Source: Ignavibacteriales bacterium
GTDB taxonomy: Bacteria; Bacteroidota; Ignavibacteria; Ignavibacteriales; Ignavibacteriaceae
Reading direction: 5' to 3'
DNA: 21,952 bases
Assembly (NCBI GenBank): GCA_003538625.1
Contig: DPRR01000045.1
Coordinates: 1 to 21,952, forward strand
This document shows positions 8,901 to 16,180 of this stretch, in pieces. The stretch's first letter is position 1. Each line of letters opens with the position of its first letter. The notes under the pieces were generated by a model. That model was not told the origin of the DNA. It did no database searches and saw nothing but the letters and a program-made list of their open reading frames with translations. A program made the translations under genes and the position numbers.

Positions 8901-10473
8901 TTTTCCATACTCGAATAATAACGGAAGTATTATAAGAATAGGAATAATGTATCCTGGAGTTGGTGTAGATTGGGACGGAAGCGGAGACTCCTCCGGCTTT
9001 GCCGGCGGACCAGTTGATATAAACGATTTAAATAACCCTAAAATTCCATCGCCAGGACAAACTCTGATAAGTTATGCAGATTGGGAAAATCTGAAATATA
9101 ATTTTAGATTAAGCAGTAATTTCAATACTCGCGTTACTAATACGGAAGACTACTTACCTAATAATGAACCTGAAGAGATGACTCCGGAAATTTACAATTA
9201 CTTACAATCTCTTCCACCTTATGGCATAGTGCCACCAAGACCAGTAGAATCTTCATTAATCTGGTTGGGTACATTGGGAGGAAATCAGAGTGAAGCATTT
9301 GGGGTATCGGACGATGGTAAAATAGTTGTTGGTTATGCCCGCGATTCCACATTTGATAATGTAGCATTTAGGTGGACAATGAATAATGGAATGCAGAATC
9401 TTGGAACGCTTGGAGGAATAGGAAGTGAGGCTTCAGAAATTTCAGCGGATGGAAGCACAATTGTTGGTTTTGCTTCTGACAGTAATCAAGTTTATAAAGC
9501 CTTTAAATGGACCGAAGCAGAAGGAATGCAGGATATTGGAGCAGGTGATTATAGCAAAGCTACAAGTGTCTCATCAGATGGCACATACATAACCGTTAAT
9601 ATAAATCAAAATGCTTTCAGATGGTCGGAATCAGGTATGATTAATTTAGGAACACTTGGAGGGAGCTCTTCAGGTGCTTCTGCAATATCCCATCAAGGAA
9701 ATATTATTACAGGATATTCGTACACAGCTTCAAATGATCCGTATGCATTCAGATGGACAGAGGGTGCAGGGATGATGAATATAGGAACTTATTATAGTTT
9801 TGCTCGTGGTATATCCGGTGACGGAAGAACGATAACAGGAAGTGAAACAGGATCAGCAGGATTACATCGCGCATTTAAGTGGAATGTTCCAAATGAATTT
9901 CATATGAATATTGCCGGTAATTTCAGTCAGGGGTCTGATGCTTCCTACGATGGCAAATATATAGTTGGGGATGGCGGAAACGGCGCATTCAGACTATCAG
10001 ATGAATATGGACTTGAATTTTTTAATTTTACATTTTCTCATTTGTTATCTCAGGGATCAGAATTTTATTCTGCTACAGCTGTGTCATCAAATGGAAGATT
10101 TGTCGTTGGATACGGAAAAAACGCACTAACAAACAGAGATGAAGCTTATCTTTTGGATACCGGAGGATTATTAACGAATACTGAAAAAGATGATCAAATG
10201 ATTTTAATTGAAAATTATTTGCTCTCACAAAATTTCCCGAATCCATTCAATCCTTCCACTTTAATTAGCTATTCAATACCAACATCTGGATTTGTAATGT
10301 TAAAAGTCTACGATATTCTTGGTAGAGAAGTTGCAACATTAGTTAATGAAGAAAAAGCTGCAGGAAGATATGAAGTGAACTTTAATTCGTTATCACTTGC
10401 AAGCGGAGTTTATATTTATAAAATACAGGTTGGAGATTTTGTGCAGACAAAAAAAATGGTTCTGCTAAAATAA
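5944..10473 (+). CDS. Giant T9SS-secreted protein: beta-helix, metzincin protease, HAF repeats
   Basis: 1509 residues. Order of parts: Sec signal peptide (cut near ANA-Q, ~27); right-handed parallel beta-helix, ~75-600, opening with a VTNLNDAGNGSLRKAI segment and repeating NVISGN and YIGTD/YIGT turns; a beta-sandwich-like linker; Asp-rich calcium-binding repeats at ~717-745 (DSDGDGIYD, DGDGIDVNADGI); a metalloprotease part with HELGHTLGLRH (zinc ligands H907, H911, H917, catalytic E908) and a Met-turn SVMNY (M933), which is the metzincin signature; HAF repeats (~1105-1400; LGTLGG and AFRWT motifs); and a T9SS type A sorting domain (~1427-1509). The predicted fate is export across the outer membrane with attachment or release after removal of the sorting domain. 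TTGGAAG precedes the ATG. Substrate unknown; the protease is intact at motif level. A terminator follows. Confidence 0.9.
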   Translation: MIVKFGKLNLIGILTLLSGLILFSANAQVKQQKYQNVLKPEPGARIEQPIELKTLIPADKQIRMKDEIKYSSLNAYTVTNLNDAGNGSLRKAIEDANNNAGKDIISFNIPGTGLKTILPLTPLPEISDSVIIDGTSQPGYTSSPVIEIDGIAAGVSNGLIISGGNSILKSIAINRFSGAGVGLISAGNMIEGCYIGISPDGTTNKGNGGDGIVLFYQNNQIGNSNGNRNVISGNSSSGIRISNVANSNIIIENNYIGTDANGTTAVPNIFNGVFIYQSSNVKIGGSSFSAMNVVSGNYEAGIRIEGGSSHDNYITANRIGTSSNGSIPISNKHGIEIIYGISAASGSPYNITIGGKWTESQNLISGNQQAGIAFFLDGSNGTGNVVAGNLIGIDPSGNTSIPNAQGIYIERGDTTGIMPGIKIGGSFFDSSNVISGNTQFGIWLYGSGARHNVIYGNYIGTTRATPVGLITARGNGFAGVSLQNTSDNRIGDENLGHSNIIGANSGDGIAIIGLESYRNKILNNYIGTDSPQGIDLGNGYDGIFIEGYNTLVGGFENLNEIAYNDWNGIYIGAGSKNKVSGNLIYKNGIMGIDLFPDNITPNDSGDIDIGANLLQNFPILDSASLHLNSITIHGRFYSKPMTEYTLYIFKSNQKSPSHFGEGQFFMDSMIVTTDDSGWAFINKNINQSVSDTQFVTAIAFDGEGNTSEFSRALCLKDSDGDGIYDCWESDGDGIDVNADGIIDLNLYFKGARPDRKDIFVELDYMMGFRPFNSTLERVRKAFAKVPYRYVDNPNEMDGINLIVEMDDNSMPIPDEVLQADPWPRFYELKKQFFGTDDERANTYAKEILEAKRMVYRYCIWGDKFGTSGNSGKAELTEGAGGNDFLITLGSFNTVNGDSNQQAGTFMHELGHTLGLRHGGVDDINYKPNYYSVMNYTWQFPSNNGRLSNLSWDLVYSTAELTTLNENNLNEAEGLNPLLLDYPNPVLFPYSNNNGSIIRIGIMYPGVGVDWDGSGDSSGFAGGPVDINDLNNPKIPSPGQTLISYADWENLKYNFRLSSNFNTRVTNTEDYLPNNEPEEMTPEIYNYLQSLPPYGIVPPRPVESSLIWLGTLGGNQSEAFGVSDDGKIVVGYARDSTFDNVAFRWTMNNGMQNLGTLGGIGSEASEISADGSTIVGFASDSNQVYKAFKWTEAEGMQDIGAGDYSKATSVSSDGTYITVNINQNAFRWSESGMINLGTLGGSSSGASAISHQGNIITGYSYTASNDPYAFRWTEGAGMMNIGTYYSFARGISGDGRTITGSETGSAGLHRAFKWNVPNEFHMNIAGNFSQGSDASYDGKYIVGDGGNGAFRLSDEYGLEFFNFTFSHLLSQGSEFYSATAVSSNGRFVVGYGKNALTNRDEAYLLDTGGLLTNTEKDDQMILIENYLLSQNFPNPFNPSTLISYSIPTSGFVMLKVYDILGREVATLVNEEKAAGRYEVNFNSLSLASGVYIYKIQVGDFVQTKKMVLLK

Positions 10474-10477
10474 ATTC

Positions 10478-10499
10478 AGGGGAGGCAACTCCCCTTTTT
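10478..10499. terminator. Terminator between convergent units
   Basis: AGGGGAG (10478-10484) pairs with CTCCCCT (10489-10495), loop GCAA, followed by a T-run, 5 bases after the T9SS gene stop. The leftward operon ending at 10550 converges on it, so it may serve both. Confidence 0.9.
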
Positions 10500-10549
10500 A
10501 ATTAACCAAAATATTTCCAAGCAAATCATTCAATCTGTTATTCAAACAA

Positions 10550-10723
10550 TCAAAACTGTTGATTGATTTCATTAGTATTCGGATAAGTTGCTGATCTTAC
10601 TTCATCGAGTGGATTTTTTGGTTTTTTCTGTTGAGCAAGCAGCTTATTAAAAACTATGTCAGCTTTTTCTTTAGGTCTATGCATTTGCTTTTCAAGCATC
10701 TGTTTATCAATATTATTTTTCAT
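10550..10723 (-). CDS. Small hypothetical protein, 57 residues, end of replication-module operon
   Basis: A hydrophilic, Lys/Gln-rich 57-residue protein, MKNNIDKQMLEKQMHRPK to NEINQQF, predicted largely helical and then disordered. The start is strongly supported: GGAGG lies 5 bases before the ATG, and the ATG follows the stop of the 148-residue gene upstream after one base, indicating translational coupling. No family recognised. Its place at the end of a leftward mobile-element-like operon suggests an accessory role in that element. Short, but the coupling and ribosome site make it convincing. Confidence 0.75.
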   Translation of the reverse strand: MKNNIDKQMLEKQMHRPKEKADIVFNKLLAQQKKPKNPLDEVRSATYPNTNEINQQF

Positions 10724-10724
10724 T

Positions 10725-11171
10725 CTATTCCTCCAAAATTTGTTGTAGTCTTTCCGGTGATATTTTTTCCTCGTGTCTCTTCATTCTGGATTTAAGTTCA
10801 CGAACAATATCAGCCGGTGCATAAAATATAATATCTTCCCAACCCATAGTTTTAATATATCTGAATCTATGGTAGTTAAAAGCTATTGCTGTGATGACAC
10901 AACCTAATGGCATCTCTGTTTCTTCACTCGCTTCAATACCTCTTTTTAATTCACCTGCTCTAAGTCCAGATGCCTTCATATATGCTTCAAGAGTATACTC
11001 TCTATCAATCCATTCCAGGCAAATAATTATTTTATCTATAGATTTTTTTAACTCTTCTTGACTTTTTGAAAACTCTTTATCCTTTTTACCCCAGTGAAAT
11101 CCATCGATACATAGAGTTTCAATTGCTTCTATTACATCTATTATTAGTTCTTTATCAAATTGATTGTTCAT
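10725..11171 (-). CDS. Hypothetical helical protein, 148 residues
   Basis: The ATG at 11171 (MNNQFDKELIID) is preferred over the one at 11189 because GAGG lies about 9 bases before it; it lies inside the end of the upstream gene, giving a 17-base overlap that implies coupled translation. The protein is mainly helical and charged, with IDKIIICLEWIDREYTLEAYMKASGL, SEETEMPLGCVITAIAFNYHRFRYI and a Lys/Glu-rich tail (IVRELKSRMKRHEEKISPERLQQILEE). No signal peptide or membrane helix. I recognise no domain. Context (small gene in the operon after the primase gene and iterons) suggests a mobile-element accessory protein. Confidence 0.75.
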   Translation of the reverse strand: MNNQFDKELIIDVIEAIETLCIDGFHWGKKDKEFSKSQEELKKSIDKIIICLEWIDREYTLEAYMKASGLRAGELKRGIEASEETEMPLGCVITAIAFNYHRFRYIKTMGWEDIIFYAPADIVRELKSRMKRHEEKISPERLQQILEE

Positions 11172-11460
11172 TTTGAGTTTCCTCCTCAAAAATTAAATGT
11201 TTGAAATAGCTAGGATCAACATTCCCTGCTAAATAACCCTTGTATAATGGGCTTAGTCTGTTAACGGGTCTACGCCAATTTTTGATCTGCGATAAATAGC
11301 GCATTGTTGAAAATGAAATGTATTCCTGCAGTTCCAGCGATAGGAGTTCTGCAGATTTATACATTCCATACCTGACCCAGAGTTCTTTTAATCTTTTTTC
11401 GCCGATATTTTTTAATAGTTTTTGAGTCATACTGTTTTTTCTTATGTCCTTATTATCCAT
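11155..11460 (-). CDS. Hypothetical, possibly DNA-binding protein, 101 residues
   Basis: A basic, helical protein: MTQKLLKNIGEKRLKELWVRYGMYKSAELLSLELQ, then ISFSTMRYLSQIKNWRRPVNRL, then an acidic tail. The central part could be a helix-turn-helix: a 'RYGMYKSAELL' helix-turn, then a 'STMRYLSQIKNWRRP' recognition-like helix, as in recombination-directionality, terminase small-subunit or repressor proteins. This is inference from pattern only. GAGGGG lies about 10 bases before the ATG. It is the first gene of a leftward three-gene unit immediately beyond the iterons, so autoregulation or iteron binding is plausible. Confidence 0.75.
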   Translation of the reverse strand: MDNKDIRKNSMTQKLLKNIGEKRLKELWVRYGMYKSAELLSLELQEYISFSTMRYLSQIKNWRRPVNRLSPLYKGYLAGNVDPSYFKHLIFEEETQNEQSI

Positions 11461-11515
11461 ATCTATTTTCCCCTCTTAAAAATTTATCCTTACACCCTTT
11501 TAAGCTTTTTTATCT

Positions 11516-11536
11516 CAGGTCTTTGCATCAGACCTG
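11516..11536. promoter_or_regulatory. Perfect inverted repeat upstream of the 101-residue gene
   Basis: CAGGTCT (11516-11522) and AGACCTG (11530-11536) are perfectly complementary with a 7-base spacer. It lies between the iterons and the small leftward gene, 56 bases before its ATG. There is no U-run after it on the minus strand, so an operator is more likely than a terminator for that gene. Confidence 0.45.
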
Positions 11537-11545
11537 TATATTTTC

Positions 11546-11840
11546 TGCCATAGATTATTCCAGATTGCCATAGATTGCGACATACTTTATTTTCATTTAT
11601 TTCATATAATCCTTCGATTTTAGCCCAAATTCACAGATTGCCACACTTGCCATAGATTGTCATAGATTTCTAAAAAGGTTGGTAGGATATTTATTTTTAA
11701 AAAATATATTTTTTTCAAACCCAAGTTTATAATCTATGACAAAGTATGACATTCTATGGCAACCCCCTTATTTTAAAGAACTTACGGACACGACTGCTTA
11801 AAAAAAGGTATGGCAGAAAGTATGGCAATTGCCATAGATT
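11546..11840. repeat. Iteron array flanking an AT-rich core: putative replication origin
   Basis: The core TGCCATAGATT occurs forward at 11546-11556, 11566-11576, 11648-11658 and 11830-11840, with a one-base variant TGTCATAGATT at 11658-11668, and in reverse at 11731-11741 (AATCTATGACA) and 11751-11761 (ATTCTATGGCA). Partial copies occur near 11634, 11744 and 11808. A very AT-rich stretch (about 11669-11722) lies between the forward and reverse groups, and a perfect palindrome TATGGCAATTGCCATA sits at 11821-11836. The array starts 12 bases beyond the stop of the primase-helicase gene. Iterons in two orientations around an unwinding-prone core, next to an initiator/primase gene, are the architecture of plasmid and phage-satellite origins (SaPI-type). 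Which protein binds them is not shown. Confidence 0.75.
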
Positions 11841-11851
11841 ATTCTACCTAA

Positions 11852-14542
11852 CTACCCCCACATATAGTACCAATTATTATCATCTGTTTTCCTGGATCTA
11901 TCTGATCTAATCCCATACAGCTTCAAGCTCCTCCCCAGTTGAATATTATTTACCTGTTGATTTACGTATATATGGTTGAATGCCTCTAGAGCGCGTTCTT
12001 TCTTAATACTTCCCTTGAGATCATCCTCTGTTAACTTGAACAAGCTTTTTCTATTTAGAAAATCCTGATCTTTTTCGTAATTACTGTGAATGATGTTCTC
12101 TTCAAACCATTCCAGATCTGCTTTCTTCAAATGTATTGCAAATTCCTCAAACTTATTCAGGCCAACAGAAACCATCGACGCTTTTTCATCATTATCAATA
12201 CAGGTCTTTGCATCAATAGGATCATATTTCCAATTCATCAGGAACTGTGCAAAGCTAGCAACCTCTGCTTTCAATGAATTGATAAATGCTTCCGGATCCT
12301 TCCTGAACCATTCAAATGAGAGTAGGTTGGGTCCTGTAGAGACTACATTTAATCTTCTGTCTTTCTGTTCAATAAATAATGGCACTTTTTCATTGCTGAA
12401 GAAAAGACAGTTGACATAATTTGTTATAAAGTAATTCCGAATGTTCTTTTCATTTATCATTACATCAGGATCAGTGATAATTGCTTTTATTCTGGACTTG
12501 ATATTGTTTCTTGTACTGTTGTCGTGAGCTACTTCATTAAAAGCTACAAGTATTGTATTCTTTAACCAGGGATTAAAATCACTCTGCAAATCAGAGTCCT
12601 CTACCTTTACTGTCTGCCTTCTTCCAAAAAGTTCTTTAAGCACATAATCAAGAAATATTCCCTTACCTGCTCCTTGTTCTCCTTTAAGTACCCAGGCAGT
12701 AAGTTGTTTCTGTCGTGTCTGAAGAATACCCGCCAGCCAGTTCAGAAATCTTTTTCTCTCGCGGTAATTAGGAATCAGGTTCATCATCAATCTGTAGATA
12801 TGAGGAAAATCTTTTTTCGGGTGAAAGGTTTCCAGATTTTTACTTAAAAGCATATACTCAGTAGGTACAAACAGATTTATAATTTCTTTTTCATAATCTA
12901 TTCTCTCATTAGAATTAACATCAAAATCTGCTTTCAGTACAGGAAGAATATCTGGTAAAGTCTCTTCGCCTGATAAAAGAATGTTTTCTAATATTCCTTC
13001 CTGAATGCCCATATATACATCACCTGCTTTCGTATCAAGGTATGAGTAGGAGCTTGTGCTTCGTTCAATAAACGGGAAATATCTTTTTTGTTTATTAAGC
13101 TCGGATTTTTTTATTCTCTTATACTTCTCTAACCTTGCTTCTTTTTGTCTTTCTTTAATAAGTTTATTAACAAGAGATTTATCCAGCTTTAACTTATCCA
13201 TTATCGTTTTTGTCAGAATAGCAATATCCTCAGCATCAGGGGTTAGGGTAGTTAGGTAGAGTAATTGATCCTTAGTGTTCTGTTTAGATAACTGATCATT
13301 CTCATCATACTTTAATAAAATCCTATCAGCTAACCACAAAACACCCTTAGCTACATTCTTATAGAGAGCTTTAGTCGCATCAAGTCCATTAGCACGAAAG
13401 TATTCATCAGGGTCCTTGTGCGGGTCGAGTAATTTAGGATCAAGAACAAATGGAGTTAGATCAGATTCACTTAATATTAACCTTACTGCGGCCACTGTAT
13501 TCTGTATACCAGGTCCTTCCTGTTTACCGATCTTACCGGTACTCTTATCTTCATCTTTTTCTTTATCATTATCAAATGAGATGATAACATTTTTTACTTT
13601 ATATGATCTTAATCCTTCCAGATGAGATGAACTTAATCTACCCTGACCAACAGCAACTGCATTCTCAATTCCTGCAGCATAAAAGTACACTGCGTCAGGA
13701 TAGCCTTCAAAGATGATCAAAGTGTCCTGGTCCTTACACTTGAACAAATTAAATATATCATCTTTATTCAAGCCTTTAGTAGCATCATATCTAACTTCTT
13801 TTGGTTCTCCATTTTTATCAGTTTCAATTATAACTGTATTCGGAGTAGCTCTTTTTATAAACCCTGTAATTTTCCCTTTTCTGTTTCTGTACGGAATTGC
13901 TAACCTGTACTTATTACCTGTTCTTCCAAATAGCGGAAGATCATTTATATCGACTTCTTTTTCTGGATGTAGCTTGCGTAAATAATCTTTTATATCATTT
14001 GCAGGCGGGAAATAACAGAACTCTGATTTTTTAAGAACTTCAACATCGTATTTTCTATTATTCACCAGATAGTCGCGAGCTTCTTTTGCTTCATCAGTAA
14101 ATAACAACTCGTGCATCCATTCATATGCAGTTTCGAACAATTCTACTCTTGAATTAAATAACCTTATCTTTTCCAGTTCTTCATCTGATATATTATTACT
14201 ATAAGGATTATTGAAATCAACGGAATGAGAAAGGTTAAATTCTTTTGCAGCCCACTTCAGTGCTCCCAGGAAATCTATCTTCTTAAATATCTTGATAAGC
14301 TCAATGTTATCACCAACCTTTTCACATTGAAAACATTTCCAATGATTATCGGTTGTGTTGATGGAAAAGCATTTGCCACCACTTGAAGAATGACCAGTTG
14401 GACAATCACCCTGAGGACTCTTTCCATTTACTGAGTTCAGTAAACCAAATTTATTTGCGATTTGTTCGGCAGGAATAGAATTAACTTTTTCGCGAAGAGA
14501 ATCCAGATTAGGATTGCTCTTACCCTTTTTTTCATTATACAT
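11852..14542 (-). CDS. Primase-helicase (CHC2 zinc finger, TOPRIM, SF3-like ATPase)
   Basis: 896 residues. The N-terminus has a CHC2-type DNA-primase zinc finger (C47, H51, C70, C73). A TOPRIM catalytic domain follows at ~270-340, with IIFEGYPDA (E279, G280, D283) and IISFDNDKEKD (D324, D326). The C-terminal half is an SF3/DUF5906-like ATPase: Walker A GEQGAGKG (620-627), Walker B-like ILVAFNEV (663-670), a FFSNE sensor (~713-717) and a DRRL arginine-finger candidate (727-730). It should synthesise primers and unwind DNA for element replication. Fusions of this kind are typical of phages, satellites and plasmids, not of bacterial DnaG (~600 residues, no helicase). The iteron array lies just past its stop; the DUF5659-like gene lies 25 bases upstream in the same unit. 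Motifs are intact; the domain order is seen, the replicon role is inferred. Confidence 0.9.
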   Translation of the reverse strand: MYNEKKGKSNPNLDSLREKVNSIPAEQIANKFGLLNSVNGKSPQGDCPTGHSSSGGKCFSINTTDNHWKCFQCEKVGDNIELIKIFKKIDFLGALKWAAKEFNLSHSVDFNNPYSNNISDEELEKIRLFNSRVELFETAYEWMHELLFTDEAKEARDYLVNNRKYDVEVLKKSEFCYFPPANDIKDYLRKLHPEKEVDINDLPLFGRTGNKYRLAIPYRNRKGKITGFIKRATPNTVIIETDKNGEPKEVRYDATKGLNKDDIFNLFKCKDQDTLIIFEGYPDAVYFYAAGIENAVAVGQGRLSSSHLEGLRSYKVKNVIISFDNDKEKDEDKSTGKIGKQEGPGIQNTVAAVRLILSESDLTPFVLDPKLLDPHKDPDEYFRANGLDATKALYKNVAKGVLWLADRILLKYDENDQLSKQNTKDQLLYLTTLTPDAEDIAILTKTIMDKLKLDKSLVNKLIKERQKEARLEKYKRIKKSELNKQKRYFPFIERSTSSYSYLDTKAGDVYMGIQEGILENILLSGEETLPDILPVLKADFDVNSNERIDYEKEIINLFVPTEYMLLSKNLETFHPKKDFPHIYRLMMNLIPNYRERKRFLNWLAGILQTRQKQLTAWVLKGEQGAGKGIFLDYVLKELFGRRQTVKVEDSDLQSDFNPWLKNTILVAFNEVAHDNSTRNNIKSRIKAIITDPDVMINEKNIRNYFITNYVNCLFFSNEKVPLFIEQKDRRLNVVSTGPNLLSFEWFRKDPEAFINSLKAEVASFAQFLMNWKYDPIDAKTCIDNDEKASMVSVGLNKFEEFAIHLKKADLEWFEENIIHSNYEKDQDFLNRKSLFKLTEDDLKGSIKKERALEAFNHIYVNQQVNNIQLGRSLKLYGIRSDRSRKTDDNNWYYMWG

Positions 14543-14567
14543 TTTTGTTTACCCCATACTTAAGCTT

Positions 14568-14786
14568 TTAATTGTACATAAGTGCCTTTACAGTTTTAAT
14601 TGATGTTTGAAACTGATGCGGAGATACTCTTACTTTATCGTAAAAATAATCCTGCACTAATGCACGGAGTCCTTCGCTATCTTCAAAATAGAAAACGGAC
14701 TTATTATTTTCATTTATATGCTCCTTTATTTTATAACCTTGCAGTACGAGTACCGCAGTTAAATAAAAGTCTTTTGTTTTATACAT
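14568..14786 (-). CDS. DUF5659-like small protein
   Basis: 72 residues: MYKTKDFYLTAVLVLQGYKI, then a strand-rich middle (KSVFYFEDSEGLRALVQDYFYDKVRVSP), then HQFQTSIKTVKALMYN. The K-T-K/R-D-F/L-Y-L start, the '.FYFEDSE.L..LV.DYF' centre and the final 'F..S...LKALMY' helix match DUF5659 as I recall it. DUF5659 proteins are short, of unknown function, and frequent in mobile elements close to primase genes, as here. GAGG lies about 9 bases before the ATG. First gene of the leftward replication unit. Confidence 0.7.
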   Translation of the reverse strand: MYKTKDFYLTAVLVLQGYKIKEHINENNKSVFYFEDSEGLRALVQDYFYDKVRVSPHQFQTSIKTVKALMYN

Positions 14787-15337
14787 TGTATTTTCCTCAA
14801 ATTGTTTTTTTTCAGGTGGAATGCCCTCTCATTGAAAGAGCATTCCTATAATTATGTTTTCTGTTTTAAGTTATTAGGATTGTCTATTGGTAAGTTTTAG
14901 AAGTGAGCAAGTTTTCTTTTTTCAAGGCAAACATAATAGTGTGTGCTCTTATTCAATATATTTAAATTTGAGCATGGTGTCAAGTAACGATGAAAATAAA
15001 AATTATTAAAATACATGCATCAATAAATCTGCTGACATTTGCTGATAGAATAACAAGCATATTTAAGCCAAAAACGAAGTCCTATCAGTAGCGATTTTAG
15101 GTTGAAATCCATGTAATAGCATGTATTTAAAGGGGTTAGGTAGAGTAGTAGTAAAAGATATTTCCTCCCAATCAGCAGCCAAATCCAGCCTATATATATT
15201 ATTTATTTTCTTATCGTCGCTAAGGTACATATATATATTTATTATTTAAATATTTAAAAAGAATATATACTGCTAGGACTCTCTATAACTCCATGCAGAA
15301 TAAGGGTTTAAGTAACTCCCAGAAAAATTAAAAAATT

Positions 15338-15400
15338 GCTATAGGTGATAGTCATATTAGAAATCAGCTTAATTTCAAACAAATGACTAACACCTATAGC
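15338..15400. repeat. 18-base imperfect inverted repeat
   Basis: GCTATAGGTGATAGTCAT (15338-15355) and ATGACTAACACCTATAGC (15383-15400) pair at 17 of 18 positions around a 27-base AT-rich spacer. There is no U-run and no adjacent gene end, so it is not an obvious terminator. Candidates are an operator for a dimeric regulator, a site-specific recombination site, or a hairpin RNA. Confidence 0.7.
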
Positions 15401-15646
15401 ACTTCATCATATAATAATTTTATTTAACTCCGCCACACTTCACATTTTATTTAAGAGGATAAAAATTATTTATATAGTTTGAATAGAAGCCCGTGGTCAT
15501 GAGATTAAATTTTAGCCCTACTCAATCATGGGTTCAAGTAAAAAAGTGGATTAAAACATGCGTATGGAGCTCTGAGCATGAGATTTTGGTATGTCTTTAA
15601 AGATATTTTATAATTACTGTTCTATACTCCTCCAATATTAAATAGA

Positions 15647-15670
15647 GGGGAGTGTTAATATCTACTCCCC
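15647..15670 (-). terminator. Terminator of the 15709-16104 gene
   Basis: GGGGAGT (15647-15653) and ACTCCCC (15664-15670) form a 7-bp GC-rich stem with a 10-base loop. Read leftward, it lies about 40 bases after the stop of the gene at 15709 and is followed by T-rich CTCTATTTAAT. Confidence 0.65.
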
Positions 15671-15708
15671 ATTAAATCCAATACCCGAGCAGCTTCCACA
15701 GGTCATAA

Positions 15709-16104
15709 CTAAAGTTTTTTCTGCTTCAGAACTATTACTCCATCTTTATTAAATTCTGTTTTATCCTTGTCAACCAAGCCAATAATCTCATAAGTATTAG
15801 GACCATCATACATAAAACGACAATGAACTAACTTATCAACGATGAAATCCTTCCCTTTCGATTTACCTACGATAGCAATGGTTTCAGTTGCCTGCTTTGG
15901 AAAAGTATTTAGAGCAATATATTTAACCGAATGTTTTCCAACTTTTACATCAATAAATGAATCATCAAAATCTGCCCATTCACGCTCAGAATCTGAAACA
16001 TCTGGATCGTTGTAATGATTCTTAATCCATTTGTAGTCGGGATGGTTAGTATCAATGAATAAATTTTCTTTGTTTGTCTCAAATGATTTGATTATTAGTT
16101 TCAT
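15709..16104 (-). CDS. Hypothetical protein, 131 residues
   Basis: A soluble, acidic protein: MKLIIKSFETNKENLFIDTNHPDYKWIKNHY, an Asp/Glu-rich loop (DPDVSDSEREWADFDDSF), then strands (IDVKVGKHSVKYIALNTFP, TETIAIVGKSKGKDFIVDKLVHCRFMYDG) and a lysine-rich end. It looks like an alpha+beta fold; no catalytic motif or known domain recognised. AGG lies about 6 bases before the ATG. Upstream on the same strand is a stem-rich noncoding block (16181-16312), then another small leftward gene. The block resembles those before the rightward small genes at 19698, 20673 and 21666. Confidence 0.75.
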   Translation of the reverse strand: MKLIIKSFETNKENLFIDTNHPDYKWIKNHYNDPDVSDSEREWADFDDSFIDVKVGKHSVKYIALNTFPKQATETIAIVGKSKGKDFIVDKLVHCRFMYDGPNTYEIIGLVDKDKTEFNKDGVIVLKQKKL

Positions 16105-16180
16105 CTTATCCTAAAAAGTATAATACAAAATAGTTCAAACGAACGTTCGATTCACAATGCACTTTTAATTGTAGGGTGCG

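Larger units (their letters stand above)
14787..15708. other. Noncoding spacer upstream of the replication operon
   Basis: About 920 AT-rich bases that should contain the leftward promoter of the primase unit. No coding frame was found. Structure seen: nested inverted repeats (AAATACATGC 15009-15018 with GCATGTATTT 15119-15128; inside them CTGATAG 15042-15048 with CTATCAG 15082-15088); a long imperfect palindrome at 15338-15400; a CCCGTG/CATGGG hairpin at 15490-15532; a direct repeat CATGAGATT at 15498-15506 and 15577-15585; and a terminator at 15647-15670. Confidence 0.6.

Noticed and set aside
6965..9367. Minus-strand ORFs inside the T9SS gene (6965-7339, 8001-8210, 8261-8476, 9158-9367)
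   Set aside because: They lie wholly within a well-supported gene, lack ribosome sites and have odd His/Leu/Ser-rich composition; they are shadows of that frame.
11546..11840. CRISPR array
   Set aside because: The repeats are 11 bases, in both orientations and irregularly spaced; there are no uniform spacers and no cas genes.
12086..13985. Plus-strand ORFs inside the primase-helicase gene
   Set aside because: The minus-strand frame carries intact zinc-finger, TOPRIM and Walker motifs; the opposing frames have no motif and biased Leu/Ser/Phe content.
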